Of a stretch of DNA of 64,000 nt, positions 26,463 to 39,229 are shown piece after piece. The DNA lies in assembly GCF_023159225.1 (NCBI RefSeq), contig NC_063163.1, positions 109,275,885 through 109,339,884 on the forward strand. Reading direction: 5' to 3'. This DNA is from Perognathus longimembris pacificus. Its lineage: Eukaryota; Chordata; Mammalia; Rodentia; Heteromyidae. A model generated the notes under the pieces. That model did no database searches. It was not told where the DNA came from and saw nothing but the letters and a program-made list of their open reading frames with translations. The position numbers and the translations under genes are program-made. Every line of letters begins with the position of its first letter. Within the stretch, counting starts at the first letter, position 1.

Positions 26463-27999
26463 GAGTTATAATTTTTATACTGGGGAAAATGTAGGCCAAG
26501 GCTCTGCATTGTATAATTTAGTATAGTTGCAGTATTTCTATTAAACTACTTTTTCTCTGACTAGGCTTCCACTCAAGATATGAGGAATAGTAGAAAGCTC
26601 TATTTTAGAAACTCAAATTCAAGTCTGCATGATATTGAGCCAATGAAAATCGGAATCAAAAGGTAGAATCTTAAGCCATGCTGTCCATTAGTTACAAGTA
26701 CATCCATGCATAGTTTCAGATATTCAGGAAATATTTACAGAAAATTTATTAAGAATAAGGATTGACAGAAGGCTGAGATCACTAACTTACTCATCACCAA
26801 TGTTACCATGTGTCTAGAGCATGAATGGTCTCTTATAACTACTTTCTGGCAAGCAAGGTTTACTTGGGACTTATCTTGATTGTACATATTGTACTTGATT
26901 TCAAGAGGTTCATGGCCTGAGGAGACAAGACCTCCACACAGGCCATAGGCACTGTATGAATTCACAGATGCTTCAGCAATTAGTAAGAGCAAGAGGGGGT
27001 TGTGAGGTAGAGTGAACATGGTACCATCTGGTCTGGGCCTGGAAGGGCAGGTATAGCCTACAGACACTCTCAGTGGAGGAACAGTAATGCATAGCATTCT
27101 GAATCTAGGAGACCATCCCCCTCAAATCACATTTAAGTGGAAAAGTGTACATAGGAAAGAAAACAACTGGATAAATTGAATTTTATTTTAACAAGTAAAA
27201 ACAAAGTAATTCTTCTATGGACAAAGATTGGTACATATTTTGGGAAATTACAGAAGACAATAATGTCTCTATCTTATATCCTAGGAGAAATTGGTAGGAG
27301 GAAACCTACAGGATGGTTTTCATGATCTCTACCTCCTGAGGTTAATGAGAGTATGTAATTCCCATCCTTGAGAGTACATGATAGACCCAATCATTTCTAA
27401 TAATAGAATATGGCAAAAGTGATGAGATGTCACTTTAGAGATCAGGTGACCAAAAGCTTGTGACTTCTATTTTATTTGCTGTCACACTTAATTTTCTTTC
27501 TTAATCTCTGTGAGAAAAAACAGCTCCTATGTGGTAAGCTGCCTATGTGGCAAGCAACTGACCAGTGAGGACCTTAGGTCAACCAGAAGTCTTTTGAGTG
27601 AGCGTACAATGAATCATCTCCAAGTTATGCTTTGAAATAATCAAAGCAGAAAGTCTGGAATCCTAATTACAGGCCAGAGAGACCGCTGAATTAGAGCCAT
27701 CCAAAACAAAACCTTGATCCTACCCCACAGAAACTTTGGAGATAGTGTTAAGTTGCTAATTTTGGTGCTATTTGTTACATAAGCATATATAACTAAAAGG
27801 AAAGGAAAATTAATCTTCTCTGCTATACATACATGTAATAGCTCGAAAGAAAAATTATTCAGGATAAAGAAGACCGTTTAGTTGACCACTACAATATTTT
27901 TTCAGTGATGTTTGCTATTAAGAGGAATAGGAATAATACATATTGTGAAAACAAAGTCAGACGTATGTTCATGTGTTTATAATTTTAATTTAGCTTTGG
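26463..27999. other. Gene-free stretch
   Basis: The 120-codon minus frame at 26735-27097 shows no domain, signal peptide or compositional bias that supports a gene. Confidence 0.55.
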
Positions 28000-28275
28000 T
28001 GGAACTGGTGTTTAAACACAGGTCTTCAAAGTTGCTAGACAGGTGCTTGACGTGTACTTTTTGCCCTTTTGTTTTTTAATTTTTGGATGGGTAGTATATG
28101 TTTGTCATCCCAAATGTGTGAGAGTTATAGACATGTACTACCCCATGCAACTTCTTTGTGAAGATGGTGATTCCTTACTTTTGTACCTGAATTTATCTTG
28201 TACCACAGTTTTCCCAATCTCTGCCTGCCTATTGTACAGTTGGGATTACAGACATGTGATCCACCATGCTTGGCC
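28000..28275 (-). mobile_element. Degenerate B4/B1-like SINE cluster
   Basis: Reverse B1-like endings appear twice (GAGTTATAGACATGTACTACC and GTTGGGATTACAGACATG), suggesting two old copies or one rearranged copy. Confidence 0.45.
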
Positions 28276-28382
28276 CTAATTTTAACTTTCAAGATAGAAA
28301 TATATCAATGTTTCCATATTCATGGAAAGAAGATGGGACCTTGAGATCTATCCCTCTACTAAGTTAAAAGAAAATAAGACTA

Positions 28383-28514
28383 TTGTCAGACTATTGTATG
28401 GAGGAGAAGGGAATAGGATATACTGAAAACTTTATTTTTGCCATGTCTAGGTCACCATAACAACATGGAAGTGGATTAGAATAAGACATTATTTCATCAT
28501 GAAATTCTTGTGTT
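28383..28514 (+). repeat. 135-bp segment present twice (copy B)
   Basis: Second copy of the segment at 25034-25168 (GGTCACCATAACAACATG is shared exactly). Similarity stops sharply at both ends. Confidence 0.85.
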
Positions 28515-29235
28515 TAAAATGGAAATGGAAGACAGAATTTGGTAATTCAAATGCATGAAATAGGAAAAAAATAGTAAGTATTAGTCCCAAAGCACAGTCA
28601 GGATCTATAGTATAGATGTAGAAAGCTGAATCTCCTCCTTCTTTTCTCAGGGGAGGTATAGCTCAACCAGTGTTCCCGTGAGGTCATCTTGATAGTGAAA
28701 TGCACAATGATGCACTTTGGGTAGTAGAAGATGTGTAAAGGCCAATAGGTATTAAAGAAAGAATTGTTTTTGTTTGTTTCCACAAACATTCATTAATTTC
28801 CATTGTATTACATCTACTTCATCATCTGAGAAAATTTATTGCTTAATCATTATTCTACAAAAAGACAGATTGATTTCTCTAGAGCAGCTTATCTTCGTCA
28901 GTCCACACATCCTTCAGTAGCTGATGATGAAACAGAAAATAGCATCGCATAGGTCCACTAATTAATATATCCTCCACACAGGATGCCTGTCCAATCTAAT
29001 TAGAGAACGGAATGTTCTTGGGATTGTTGTGTTTTCTTACCATTCCTGAGAGCAAGTACATTTACAAACCACTCCCATACTCATGGATGATTTTGAAAGT
29101 TGCATAAATCTAGACATATATTTAATGTCCATGGGAAAGTGTCATGGAAAGCGATCTTAAAGACCACTCTTCTGTCAACACAAGAAAATGGTGATTCTGT
29201 GGTATTATCTATAACAAATTTAATTCTATTTCTGT

Positions 29236-29467
29236 TTTTTTTTTATTTTGTTTTGTAATTTTGAGGGCTTGAACTCTGTCCTTCAGCTTCTTTTTGCTCA
29301 AGGTTGGCACTTTACCACTTAAGCCACAGTGCCATTTCTGACTTTTTCTGAATAGAGTATTGGAGATAAGAATCTCACAGACTTTCTTGTCTCCGCTGGC
29401 TTTGAACCGTGACCCTTAGATCTTGGTTTTCTGCTAGAATTACAGTCATGAGCCACCAGCACCCAGC
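29236..29467 (-). mobile_element. B4-like SINE
   Basis: Reverse copy: T-rich start, GAGGGCTTGAACTCTG, GCTCAAGGTTGGCACTTTACC, B1-like end GCTAGAATTACAGTCATGAGC. Confidence 0.8.
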
Positions 29468-29474
29468 TAACTTT

Positions 29475-29565
29475 ATTTTTTTTTAGGAGAGGGTACTGAG
29501 GTTTGAACTCAGGGCTTAAAGCTTGTAAGGTAGGTGCTCTACCGCATAAGTCACATTTGCAGCCA
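29475..29565 (-). mobile_element. ID-like SINE fragment
   Basis: Second reverse ID-like piece abutting the B4 copy: GAGGTTTGAACTCAGGGC, GGTGCTCTACCGCATAAG and GCAGCC end. Confidence 0.5.
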
Positions 29566-32500
29566 AATGTGAATTTAATTTTAACATTAGCATTTGAGAG
29601 TAATGTTAGAAACGTCATGGAGTCAGAAGAAAATTTATGGAACCTCCCTCCTGATTTCTTACTGAGAGAGATAAAGGAGTCTCTTGTTTTATAGTCTCAG
29701 TTGCCCAGTAATTTTAGTTGTTTTTAAGACAAGAGTATTTGCAGGGAAAAGGATTCCTTAACTTTTGGTTCTCTTCTGAACTGCAGTCTTCCTCACATTC
29801 AAGCTTGCTCTATGTAAATTCAGGGCCACATATATTCAAATGGTTAGGCATAGCTTTATTTATGTATTTTTCTGACATCAAATAAGATTTAAAACATCTC
29901 TTCAATTTAGTAAAATGGTTGTCATCGAAGGTTCTTAAGCAATAATATTTTTAACTCAGTAAGGATTTGAAAATTTTTCTGTGAACCCTCTTAGAAATGT
30001 TTTAAGTTTTCCATGAAACCACAGCCATAAGATAAAAAAATGATCCTTAAAAACATTAGGCATGGCCCAGATCTCCAAGGCAACAGAACATCTGGCTGAC
30101 TGGAATGAAACTGAGTCTTGTTGCCTTACTCCTGAAAATAGCTGTGATGAATAACAAATAAAAATCTTTGCAGTATTCTTAACTCATAATGACACCAAAA
30201 TGAATAGATGTAGTAGAAGTTAAGTGAGATCTAGAAGAAAAGCCTGGCAAGGGTACAAATTCACAACCTAGTTTTCAGGAAAGGCTTAGAGTACCAACTT
30301 CCTGTGTCTGCAAGAAAAGATAGCACCAGTATTGATGACTTCAAGTAGTGGAGTGCTCTTGTGTTGCTTCAATCAGAGTAGGTTTAATTATGTTTCATTT
30401 GTTTCTTTTCTCTCAAGAGAGAAATTCATGAATTTCTTTCACCTCAGACTAGAATTATGAAGTTACTTTTTCCTACTGAAAGAGACAAAAAAATCATTTC
30501 CCATCATTAACTTGTGAATAATAAAAGGCATACCCCGTGAAACTGAGTGCATGCAAGGAAGCGATTTTAAGCATAATGAGTAATTAGAAGCAGATATTTT
30601 GCAAAATATCTTGGAAGGAACAAATCTTAGGGCAAACATTAATAATCAAAGTTAAAAGGAGCTTCTATTAGTGCTGGGTGGAGGCTGAAAAAATCTGAAG
30701 ATAGAGCTTGGAGCAGAAGCCAATTTTAGTGAAGTCGACTTAATATAACGAAGCAGAAGGGGAAAAAAAAGAAGGGCAGTCAAACTTGAGCTGTAACTAC
30801 TATTGCAAAACTGTCTTTAATAGCAGCAATAGTGACTGACACTGTTGTTAATGCTAGGAGACACTTAAGTATGCACGAGTGATTTAAATGCATTAATAAT
30901 TTAAGCAATTGAGGAAGAGCTTATGTATACAGAGACTAAACTTTCTTCAACTTTGTAATAAAACCATTAACTAAAGTCAGAACACAAAGCAGTCAATGAA
31001 TATTCTTAACCCATACTAAAGTATAATCCAGGATAGATTAAAGCTTGATTAAAAGTGCCTAAGAATTTCACCCAATTCTTTAAATAATTGATTTATATTT
31101 TGTTATCTTCAAGGGTTTCAATTCAACATGTCAACTATAAGTACAAGGCATCTTGAACAGGGTTATATCTCCCATCATCCTCCCAACTCATTTTTTCTAC
31201 TTTTAATAATGAACTTGGTCTAACAGCATTTGTAATCATTAGCAATATTAGCATACTTTTAGAGTATCTTTTGAAAAAAAAGCAATCTGAATTTTGAAGC
31301 AATTTTGAGTTTGAAGTAATTTTATAGGTATCTTGTATACCTTGTGTAAATTTACTAATGTTTTCTACACACATACTGAATTTCATCTTAGTATAGCTGA
31401 TAGATTTTCCTTCATGATGAAGTCAAAGTAGATGAAGCAATTGTTATAGTTACTTCAATATATTTATCAACAAATCAAGATAGAAGAGCAATTTTTGTAT
31501 ATTACATAGTTCAGTACAACAGAACAGTAACCTAAGGTATTTTTAAATTGCTCACATCCATGCTTTAATTTCAGATTCATTTTATAAATTTTCAATATTT
31601 ATAAGCAAAGAACAGACACACTACGAGAATAACTGAGCTACCTAGATTTCTAGTAGAAAATATTATAATATCAAAAAAAAAAGATCAAGAGTATTCAGCC
31701 AGAAGGCTGTAGGCAAGATAGAGTATTATAGTGGATGGACATAAACAAAAATACTGGTATTCTTAAGAATTTATATGTATTTTCAGTTTAAAAAATAAGT
31801 ACTTATTTTCTAACTCTGTATGTATTTATATCCTTTATGTTTTTAAAAAATAAATTTACTTGTATTTCCTAAAATTCTACCTTATTTGTTCATCTTTAAA
31901 TTCACTACAACCTATAGATCTGTGATATATCCCTGATAAATATTAAACCTTCATGTGGCTCTGTACCTGTATGTATTCTAAAGATGCTTCTCTTAACATA
32001 GGTGACACTGATGAAAAATTTATTGCTTTTATTTTAAGTAATTATATAGAATAATATATAGCCTCTCTCTTAACAGAAGTTAGAAAAGGAAAGAATTACC
32101 TGGTTAAAAAAATTAAAATGAATAAACAAGAGCCCCTGAATTAATTAAATAGAATGGCAATAATTAGACAAGCCAATAATACATTATATACTATAACACA
32201 CATATATTTATTCAGGAGTAAATACAGAGTTATGTAACAAAAATATCTATTTTTTGTGCTCCTACAAGCCAGGAATGAGGATATTTTACTATAGTTTAGC
32301 AGGTGGCATCTAGAATCTGTGCATTCCTTGGAAAGATAGGTTCTCTCCAATCATCTTCTCTAATTTATGGTTTCTTTGTAACACTGTCTTTGTGCCAGGA
32401 GTCTCAGTTTCCCTTATATTACTCAGGTACAACTTGCCATATTATGAATTGCCACAAAATGTCGGTACATCCCATAAAATTAATGAATCTCCTTGGGAAA

Positions 32501-32864
32501 AGGTGAGACAGAACAGCTGTAATGCTAGATCCATCAATCTTTTACCTCAGTATTGAAAAATGGAACTTCTTTGATAGGTTCTAAATTGAAACATAACTCA
32601 ATGAAGAATTAAAGAGGCCTCCTGTTCTGGAGTCCTGCTGACAAGGTCTTTTATTCTACCAGGCATAGCCCAAGGAATTCTGTTTCTGTTTGCTCAGAAA
32701 GATGATCTGGAATCTTGCCTTCTCAGATAGCACTACTTTTTGGCATGTTATTTTTAGGAAGCTCTAAGCAATCAAGTTATTTCTCTGCCTGTTCCTCAGT
32801 AGTATCCATTCTTACTGTGTTGTTCTCCAAGGTAGGAATCTGACTTAAGACCTGATAGGGTTTG
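29566..32864. other. Gene-free stretch, no recognisable repeat
   Basis: About 3.3 kb, AT-rich and unusually free of young SINEs. Only chance frames up to 83 codons. Confidence 0.6.
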
Positions 32865-33310
32865 GCCGTTTTTAAAACTTTTACGGTAAAGGTGATAAAC
32901 GGAGGGGTTTTAGTTACATAAGCCAGGTAATGAGTACATTTCTTTTTGAACAGTGTTACGCCCTCTCTCATTTTTTCTCAAGTTTTCCCTTCTCAACCCT
33001 CCTACCCCCTAGGTTATAAAGTTCATTTCAAACATACTAACTAGTGAGTATCACTGCTGAATTGGTCCATCCCTTCTCCCACCTGTTAATCCCCCTTCCC
33101 TCCCCAAGTGTGGTAAACTAGACAAAGAAAACAGAAATAAGAAACAGACAAAAGGGAATAAACCAAAAGGGAAAAAAGAAAAATAACTGCAAATAGTTCA
33201 ATAACAAAAACCTCTTGTTTCCATGTTTTGGAGTTCATTTTTATAAGAATCATTTTATTTGTTTATATGCACATAGCTATTGAGCCATTGTTCTCACTGT
33301 GTGAATGCTT
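32865..33310 (-). mobile_element. 5'-truncated L1 3' end, antisense
   Basis: Reverse-oriented 3' UTR: GGAGGGGTTTTAGTTACATA near the tail, C-rich tract near 33000, CTCTTGTTTCCATG and GTTCATTTTTAT blocks. More diverged than the 44196 copy; ends about 33310. Confidence 0.75.
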
Positions 33311-33510
33311 AGAGTACTGTTTAACTAATCATGTCCAAGTGTAATTATTTCAAATGTCCCCAAAGATACATGTGCTGAAGGATTGGTCTCCAGTTTGAGG
33401 CAATATTGAAATATGGAAGAACCTTTAGAAAGTTGAGTCTATATAGATGGGAGTTATGTTATGAGGATGTTTCCTTCAAGGGGATACAGCGACCTGTAGG
33501 TCAGTCTTCC

Positions 33511-33514
<4 letters not shown>

Positions 33515-33559
<45 letters not shown>
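33515..33559. repeat. (CT)n microsatellite
   Basis: About 22 uninterrupted CT units; the Ser-Leu and Glu-Arg frames over it are artefacts. Confidence 0.98.
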
Positions 33560-33560
<1 letters not shown>

Positions 33561-33672
33561 ACACTATGAGGGAAATACACACACTCTGTCATGATGTCAC
33601 AATCTACAGGGCTAAAAGACAATGGATGGAAAATTCTCCAACTGTAGACAAAACTCAATTGTTTCTCCTTTT

Positions 33673-33882
33673 TTTTTTTTTTTTTTTTTGGCTAGTCCTG
33701 GGCCTTGGACTCAGGGCCTGAGCACTGTCCCTGGCTTCCTTTTTGCTCAAGGCTAGCACTCTGCCACTTGAGCCACAGTGCCACTTCTGGCCATTTTCTG
33801 TATATGTGGTGCTGGGGAATCAAACCCAGGGCCTCATATATACGAGGCAAGCTCTCTTGCCACTAGGCCATATCCCCAGCCC
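33673..33882 (-). mobile_element. Dimeric ID-like SINE nested in an older repeat
   Basis: Complete reverse copy with a T run. A 16-bp duplication, AATTGTTTCTCCTTTT, lies at 33657-33672 and 33884-33899. Read on the minus strand the site is CTT|AAAAGG, the L1 endonuclease consensus, which indicates L1-mediated insertion. Confidence 0.94.
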
Positions 33883-34067
33883 AAATTGTTTCTCCTTTTA
33901 AGCTAATTTTTTAAAGTATTTTGTCACAGTAATGGAAGTTGACTAGCACACAGACCTTCATTTTCTTGTGAAAGTAGAAAGATTTCTGCTATAGAATCCA
34001 GCAAATAGCTGTGCTCTGGGGGAACAAGTGGGTAGTGAAAAAAATCTATTGCTAAGAAGTTTCACAT

Positions 34068-34296
34068 TTTTTTTGTAGGTCATGGGACTTGAACAGGCCT
34101 AGGGGCAGTTAGCTCTTTTTGCTTAAGGCTAGCAGTCTACCATTTGAGTCACAGCTCCACTACTTATTTGTAAGTGGTTAATGGGAGATAAGAGTCTCGT
34201 GGGGACTTTCCTGCTCTGGCTGGCTTCAAATAGTAATCCACAGATCTCATCCTGCTGAGTAGCTAGGATTATAGGCATGAGCCACCAGAGCCTGGC
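34068..34296 (-). mobile_element. B4-like SINE
   Basis: Reverse copy with T8 run and both halves (GAGTAGCTAGGATTATAGGC end). Confidence 0.8.
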
Positions 34297-34709
34297 TTCA
34301 TGTACTTTTTTAAAGGTAAAATTTAATGGTGAAATTTTTCTACCTTCCAGAAAATGAAATATGAACTCTGAAGGGTTTGCTTTTAGTATGACCTTTTCCT
34401 TGTGAAAATATATGTGGAGATGTTTGTGGTTGGTGTGACACAGACATATAGTATAGTGTTATTCTAGGGCTAATGTCTCCTTTCAAATTTTAGACACACT
34501 AAGGTCCTTAACTCCTTAAATATGTAGTATATCTAAATGAAACAAATGCATCAGTGAGTGTTGTTCTTAATCTTAATTACCTGAGAGTAAGCTACTTAGC
34601 AAGGCTGAAAGGGGAAATAGACCCAGAGTCTAGTATACAACTTATCCTATATAGGGCAACTTGTATGATTACTATGTTGGGCAGAAATTTTTACGAAGAA
34701 ACATCTACA

Positions 34710-34968
34710 GCTAGGTGCTGGAGGGTCATGTCTGCAATCCTAATTCAGAAGGCTGAGATCTGAGGATCATGGTTCGTTGAAAGTCATCATGGATAGGGAA
34801 GTCTGTGAGACTTTTATTTCCATTAAACTACTCAGAAAAAGCCAGAAGTGGCACTGTGGCTCAAGTGGTAGAGAACTAGCTTGAGCACAAAGAGGCTTAG
34901 TGAAAACACCCAGGCCCTGAGTTCAGGCCCTGGAACTGCAAAAAAAAAAAACAAAAACAAAAACAAAA
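34710..34968 (+). mobile_element. B4-like SINE (B1/7SL-like + ID-like)
   Basis: Sense copy showing the full order: B1-like left part (GGTGCTGG...GCAATCCTAATTCAGAAGGCTGAG), linker (GTCTGTGAGACTTTTATTTCC), ID-like right part (CAGAAGTGGCACTGTGGCTCAAGTGG, then CAGGCCCTGAGTTCAGGCCC) and an A-tail grading into (CAAAAA)n. This fusion is the B4 type of rodents. Confidence 0.85.
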
Positions 34969-35051
34969 AATATTTACAGAATAGAAGTCATAATTTGAAT
35001 TGCTTTTCACAAACTATATCAGGTTGGAGAATGTTGCTAAATTCTTTTGCT

Positions 35052-35250
35052 TTTTTTTGTGGTATACTGGAGCCTCATACTTGCTTTGCAGGTGTTCTAC
35101 TTGAGCCATGCTTCTAACTCATGTTTTGACTGGTTACTATTGAGACAGTCTAGTGAACTTTTCTACCTGGGCTGGCTTTGAATCACAGTTTTCCCAATTT
35201 CAGCTCCCCGCATAGCTAGGATTATAAGTGTGAATCACCTGCACTCAGTT
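35052..35250 (-). mobile_element. Diverged B4-like SINE
   Basis: Reverse copy: T8 run, GGAGCCTCATACTTGC, TACTTGAGCCATGC, then CTGGGCTGGCTTTGAATCAC and GCATAGCTAGGATTATAAG. Confidence 0.65.
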
Positions 35251-36393
35251 TGCTCAATAATTTTGAAATGTATTGTTTCCACAGAACTCCTTTGTTTGGA
35301 TATACACATCAAATAGAATATTAAACATACACTTAATTTATCTGGAACTTAGAATCTATGTAGATGACATAAAGCTGAATAGATATGTTACTGCTTATAT
35401 AAATAGGCCATATTTCCAACTAACAGTTGCTTCTCATTATCAATTAATGTAATTTAGTAATTGAAGTAAATTTTGGGCAGGTTCAAAAAAACAAAAGAAA
35501 AATGGATTTTTTATGATCTATATAGACTTCTTGCTCACCTCTAATACAAATCAACTTATTTACTGTGGTCTTAAGTCAGCAAGTGTTACTGTGCAGTATG
35601 CTTTCTCCCAACTTCAACACCTATGTAATGAATTAGCATAGGGGAAATTGATCTTAAGTGCTATTACTCCATAACAAATTTGTTTTCTAAGGGCATCTGT
35701 GGGAAGTTTCATTTATACAAATCTGGCTCACCATCTGCTTGCTTTATTGTCTGAAATTATTGTAATGGACATTACATAGAAGGCACTTGAATATACTTCT
35801 TTCTAAGCAAAATATTGTACTAACACAACAGTTTTGATCAGATTAGCCAAAAGAAACTAGAAAGATTACATATCTTCTAAACTCAGTAAGTTAGCTTTGT
35901 GTATCAAGGAGATTTGGTTCGTGCTTTAGTCTCTGTCTTCAATGTCACATACACTTGGGTTCTTTTTCTCTGATTAAATTTTATATATCAGTACTGACTT
36001 TGATTTTGTTTACCTTAAACCATCTGACTGGCTCTTTCCTTGGTCCATTTTTGCCTTGTCTCTCCAACTAAATTGTCCTGAAAGCCTGTTTTCTAAGAAC
36101 ATTTCAACTTATTTTATGATCTTGGTTTTTGATAACATTTCTACAATGATAGGGGAAAAAAAAGAAGAAACTATAGCAAGGAGTATTTCATCCTTCCACA
36201 TTCTGGACTTAGTTTTAGAAGATGTTTGAGATCCATGAAGCCATGAGAAATGGAGATAAAAGGACGAACAGTGGGAAAGAGGGGGAGAGAGGAAAGGGGA
36301 AAAGGGAGAAGGGAGAGAGACCAGAAAGTGGTACATTACAAGGGGACTATTATTAATATATGACAACATAAGAGCATTAAACCTTGGCTAAGA

Positions 36394-36410
36394 TTCCAGA
36401 ATGTTCTGGA
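36394..36410. promoter_or_regulatory. Isolated near-four-unit heat-shock element
   Basis: TTCCAGAATGTTCTGGA: three perfect alternating units and a partial fourth (GGA+T), followed by another CCAGAATGTT. No promoter features nearby, so its significance is doubtful. Confidence 0.3.
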
Positions 36411-39187
36411 TGTCCAGAATGTTTTGCCCATTTTCTTTCTTTCCTTTTCCATTAAAAAATTAGCATATATTCTCTGACTCCCACTGCTTTGTAGAAAGTA
36501 TGTACATTATTCCTTTCTGGATCCTCCGAGTCAACCTGGCTTATTTGCCTGGTGAATGGCAGGTACTCAATAATAGTCACTTAATGAATTATTTTATTAC
36601 AAGGTCTGAACTTTTGTATTATTTTCTCAAAGCTTCTAAGGCAAAAATTTAATATTTTTAGTATTGTCATTGCTATTCTTTGATTCTATTTTATACTAAA
36701 ACATAGAGGTCAGTAAAATTGTTTTCAAACTATGTTTAGTTACTTCTCATGTTTGGAATTTGATTTCATAGTGCCACTCTTTTGCTGATGTTTACTTTGT
36801 AGTAAAGATTTATCAACAGCTCTTGGATACAAACTTGAGGAATAACATCTTTTAAAAATTATCTATTTTACCATTCTGAAAAACTTTTGACTATCATCCA
36901 TACTTCCTAAAACTATAATAATACTCAGTAGTTATTTTTAGGTATATGAATATATAATTAGCACAGATAAAATATTTTGCAGTTATTTCCACCACTGAAC
37001 TTCATGATTTTCCTGCGAGAACCGATGTGGCTTGGTTTAGAATGAGAACTGATATTCATTGCTTATCTTTTTTATTACATTCATCTTTTGGCTAAAAGTA
37101 TTTTTTTTGCTGCCAGCCTTTTCACACTTCAAAATAGAGTTTGAAATGACTGCCTTAAGAATAGTTACACTAGTAGAGATAAACGAAAACAAAATAAAGA
37201 TCCTAAACAAATTCCTGAACCAGCACTATTTCCAAGGGCAAATTCTTCTCAGTTATTGTATTGATTTAATTTGCATTCAAATTGCTCGGGATTTTGGTGG
37301 TGTATTTTCACTTGAATGATTTGCTATCAAGTGGGGAATGAATAGATGACATGTGCAGATTCAAGCATTGAGCTGAATTTTAAAACATAGTGGTTTAATA
37401 GAACCATATTCATAACAAAATTGAACAAAAATATGTGAATGGGAGTTTACATTTTTTTAAATCCCAGAGAATTGCTTGATTTGTGTCCTTCCTTTAATGT
37501 TAACGTTATTTAGCTAAAGGATCCACATGAAGTGTGTACATAATTTTTTTTTGAGTTTATAATTTTAAACCAGAAATTAATCCTGACAACAAATACTTTA
37601 AACCAAACATCATTCTTTGGCTTCATAGGCACCATATGAAGCAATATCTATCATTAAATATCCCCCTAATAATTTTAGTATGTATTTAATTTGTAACACA
37701 GTTCTGATTCTTATCATATGAATGCTTAAGTGGATGTAGAAGAAATTTTTCACCATTTTGTTTTTCATTCCTGTCCATAGTTGAACCTACCTGGGGACCT
37801 ACAGGAAAATTTTACTGTTAGTAACATTTACACTGTCATCTGTCACCACCCTGTGCCAAATTCTCTCCATGTAGTAATTGGTTTTGGCTTTTCTAGGGAA
37901 GGAAAATACAAACTTCCTAAAGCACATACTATCATATTGCATATATATTTAGTGTTTTCTATACCCTCTAAGGTAGACTTTGTTGAGGGATATGTGTTCA
38001 TAAATGAACTGGACAAAAGGCTTCTTCTCTCAGGCTCACGCTCTCTCATTTAGCAAGTGTTGAGGAAATATACTAAAAGAAAATGTCTCTACTTTATGAT
38101 GTGGCAGATGGCAACAAGCACAGTGCTAACTATTTAACAGGTGCTCAAATATTTTATAAATGAATAAAGAGAGGAAACATGAATAAATGAGGAAAGCAGA
38201 GAGACACAGGGGAAATCTACTGGGCTTGACCCTGTGCTGACATGGTGGAAACTCACCTCTTTCTCCTTCCAAGAATTCAGATTCAACTAAAAGATAAAAA
38301 AAAAAAAGAGGATCCTACGTGGTCAACAGTTGAAAATATGTAAACTCTCAAAACAGGTGTTGCTTATTTGCAATCAACATGGCACCTGCAATTACCTCGG
38401 GACTCCTCAGGGACTTCTTTGTGATAGCCACCAAGATTGCTATTTTTGGTAAAGTATAGAAAGCTTCAGTGATTCGTCCCCCACCCCCCGCCAGTCAGAT
38501 TTTATTTTACGGTAAGACTAGAATCATATCTAGATCTGTCATGTAGGCATATTCTGAAAAGATAGCTTCCTTTCTTCATGTAAGACCTAGACCAATATTT
38601 CACAATTTGACTTGCTAATTATGTTTAATATACTACTAAGAGAATGCTTTTGAGTCTATCTATGCTCTCATCCTGCTGATTCCTTAAAACTGGAAGTTAA
38701 TATTAATCTTATATTAGCTCTGAGGCCAGGAGGGAGAATAAGGTAAGCAAACACTCAGATGAATCACAAATTGTGATAAACATTTCAGAAAATGACTGAA
38801 TTCAAAGAATGTTAAAAGAACTATATGGTATCAATGATTTACAAAATTATGAGCATAGCATAACTTAGCCGGAGATGTTGCTTCATGTTTTGAAAACTGA
38901 ACCCAACCTTTCTAGAATTAAAAATATTCAGAAAGGGCTGATGCTATAATTTTATAAAATTTTCACAATTCTTAGAAGTGTTATCTAAATCATTACTCTG
39001 AAATGGTTTCCAAATCATTGAGCAACAATGAGAATACAAGCAGCAAATAAGTTCTCAGGTTTCAAATAGAAATGGGCAACGTTTTTCTTTGATCACATCT
39101 AATCACTTTACATGCAGGGAAATAAAAACCATCTAAGTACATAGCAAGGTCATTGACTCAAAGAATGACTGAAACACTTTGTTAACA

Positions 39188-39229
39188 ATATATATAGAGA
39201 GAGACAGAGAGAAAGAGAGAGAGAGTGTG
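39188..39229. repeat. (TA)n/(GA)n tract
   Basis: Short TA run followed by imperfect GA repeats. Confidence 0.9.

Larger units (their letters stand above)
33340..33945 (+). repeat. Ancient interspersed repeat interrupted by (CT)n and a SINE
   Basis: CCCCAAAGATACATGTGCTGAAGG, GGTCTCCAGTTTGAGGC and, after the nested SINE, TTTTGTCACAGTAATGGAAG with GACTAGCACA read like the two ends of a medium-reiteration mammalian repeat I remember but cannot name safely. The CT array (33515-33559) lies where that repeat has a short CT stretch. The small frames here are incidental. Confidence 0.4.

Noticed and set aside
26735..27097. 120-codon minus frame
   Set aside because: No domain, no homology that I recognise, no splice or promoter context.
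33406..33658. Ser-Leu and Arg-Glu repeat proteins
   Set aside because: Translation of the CT microsatellite.
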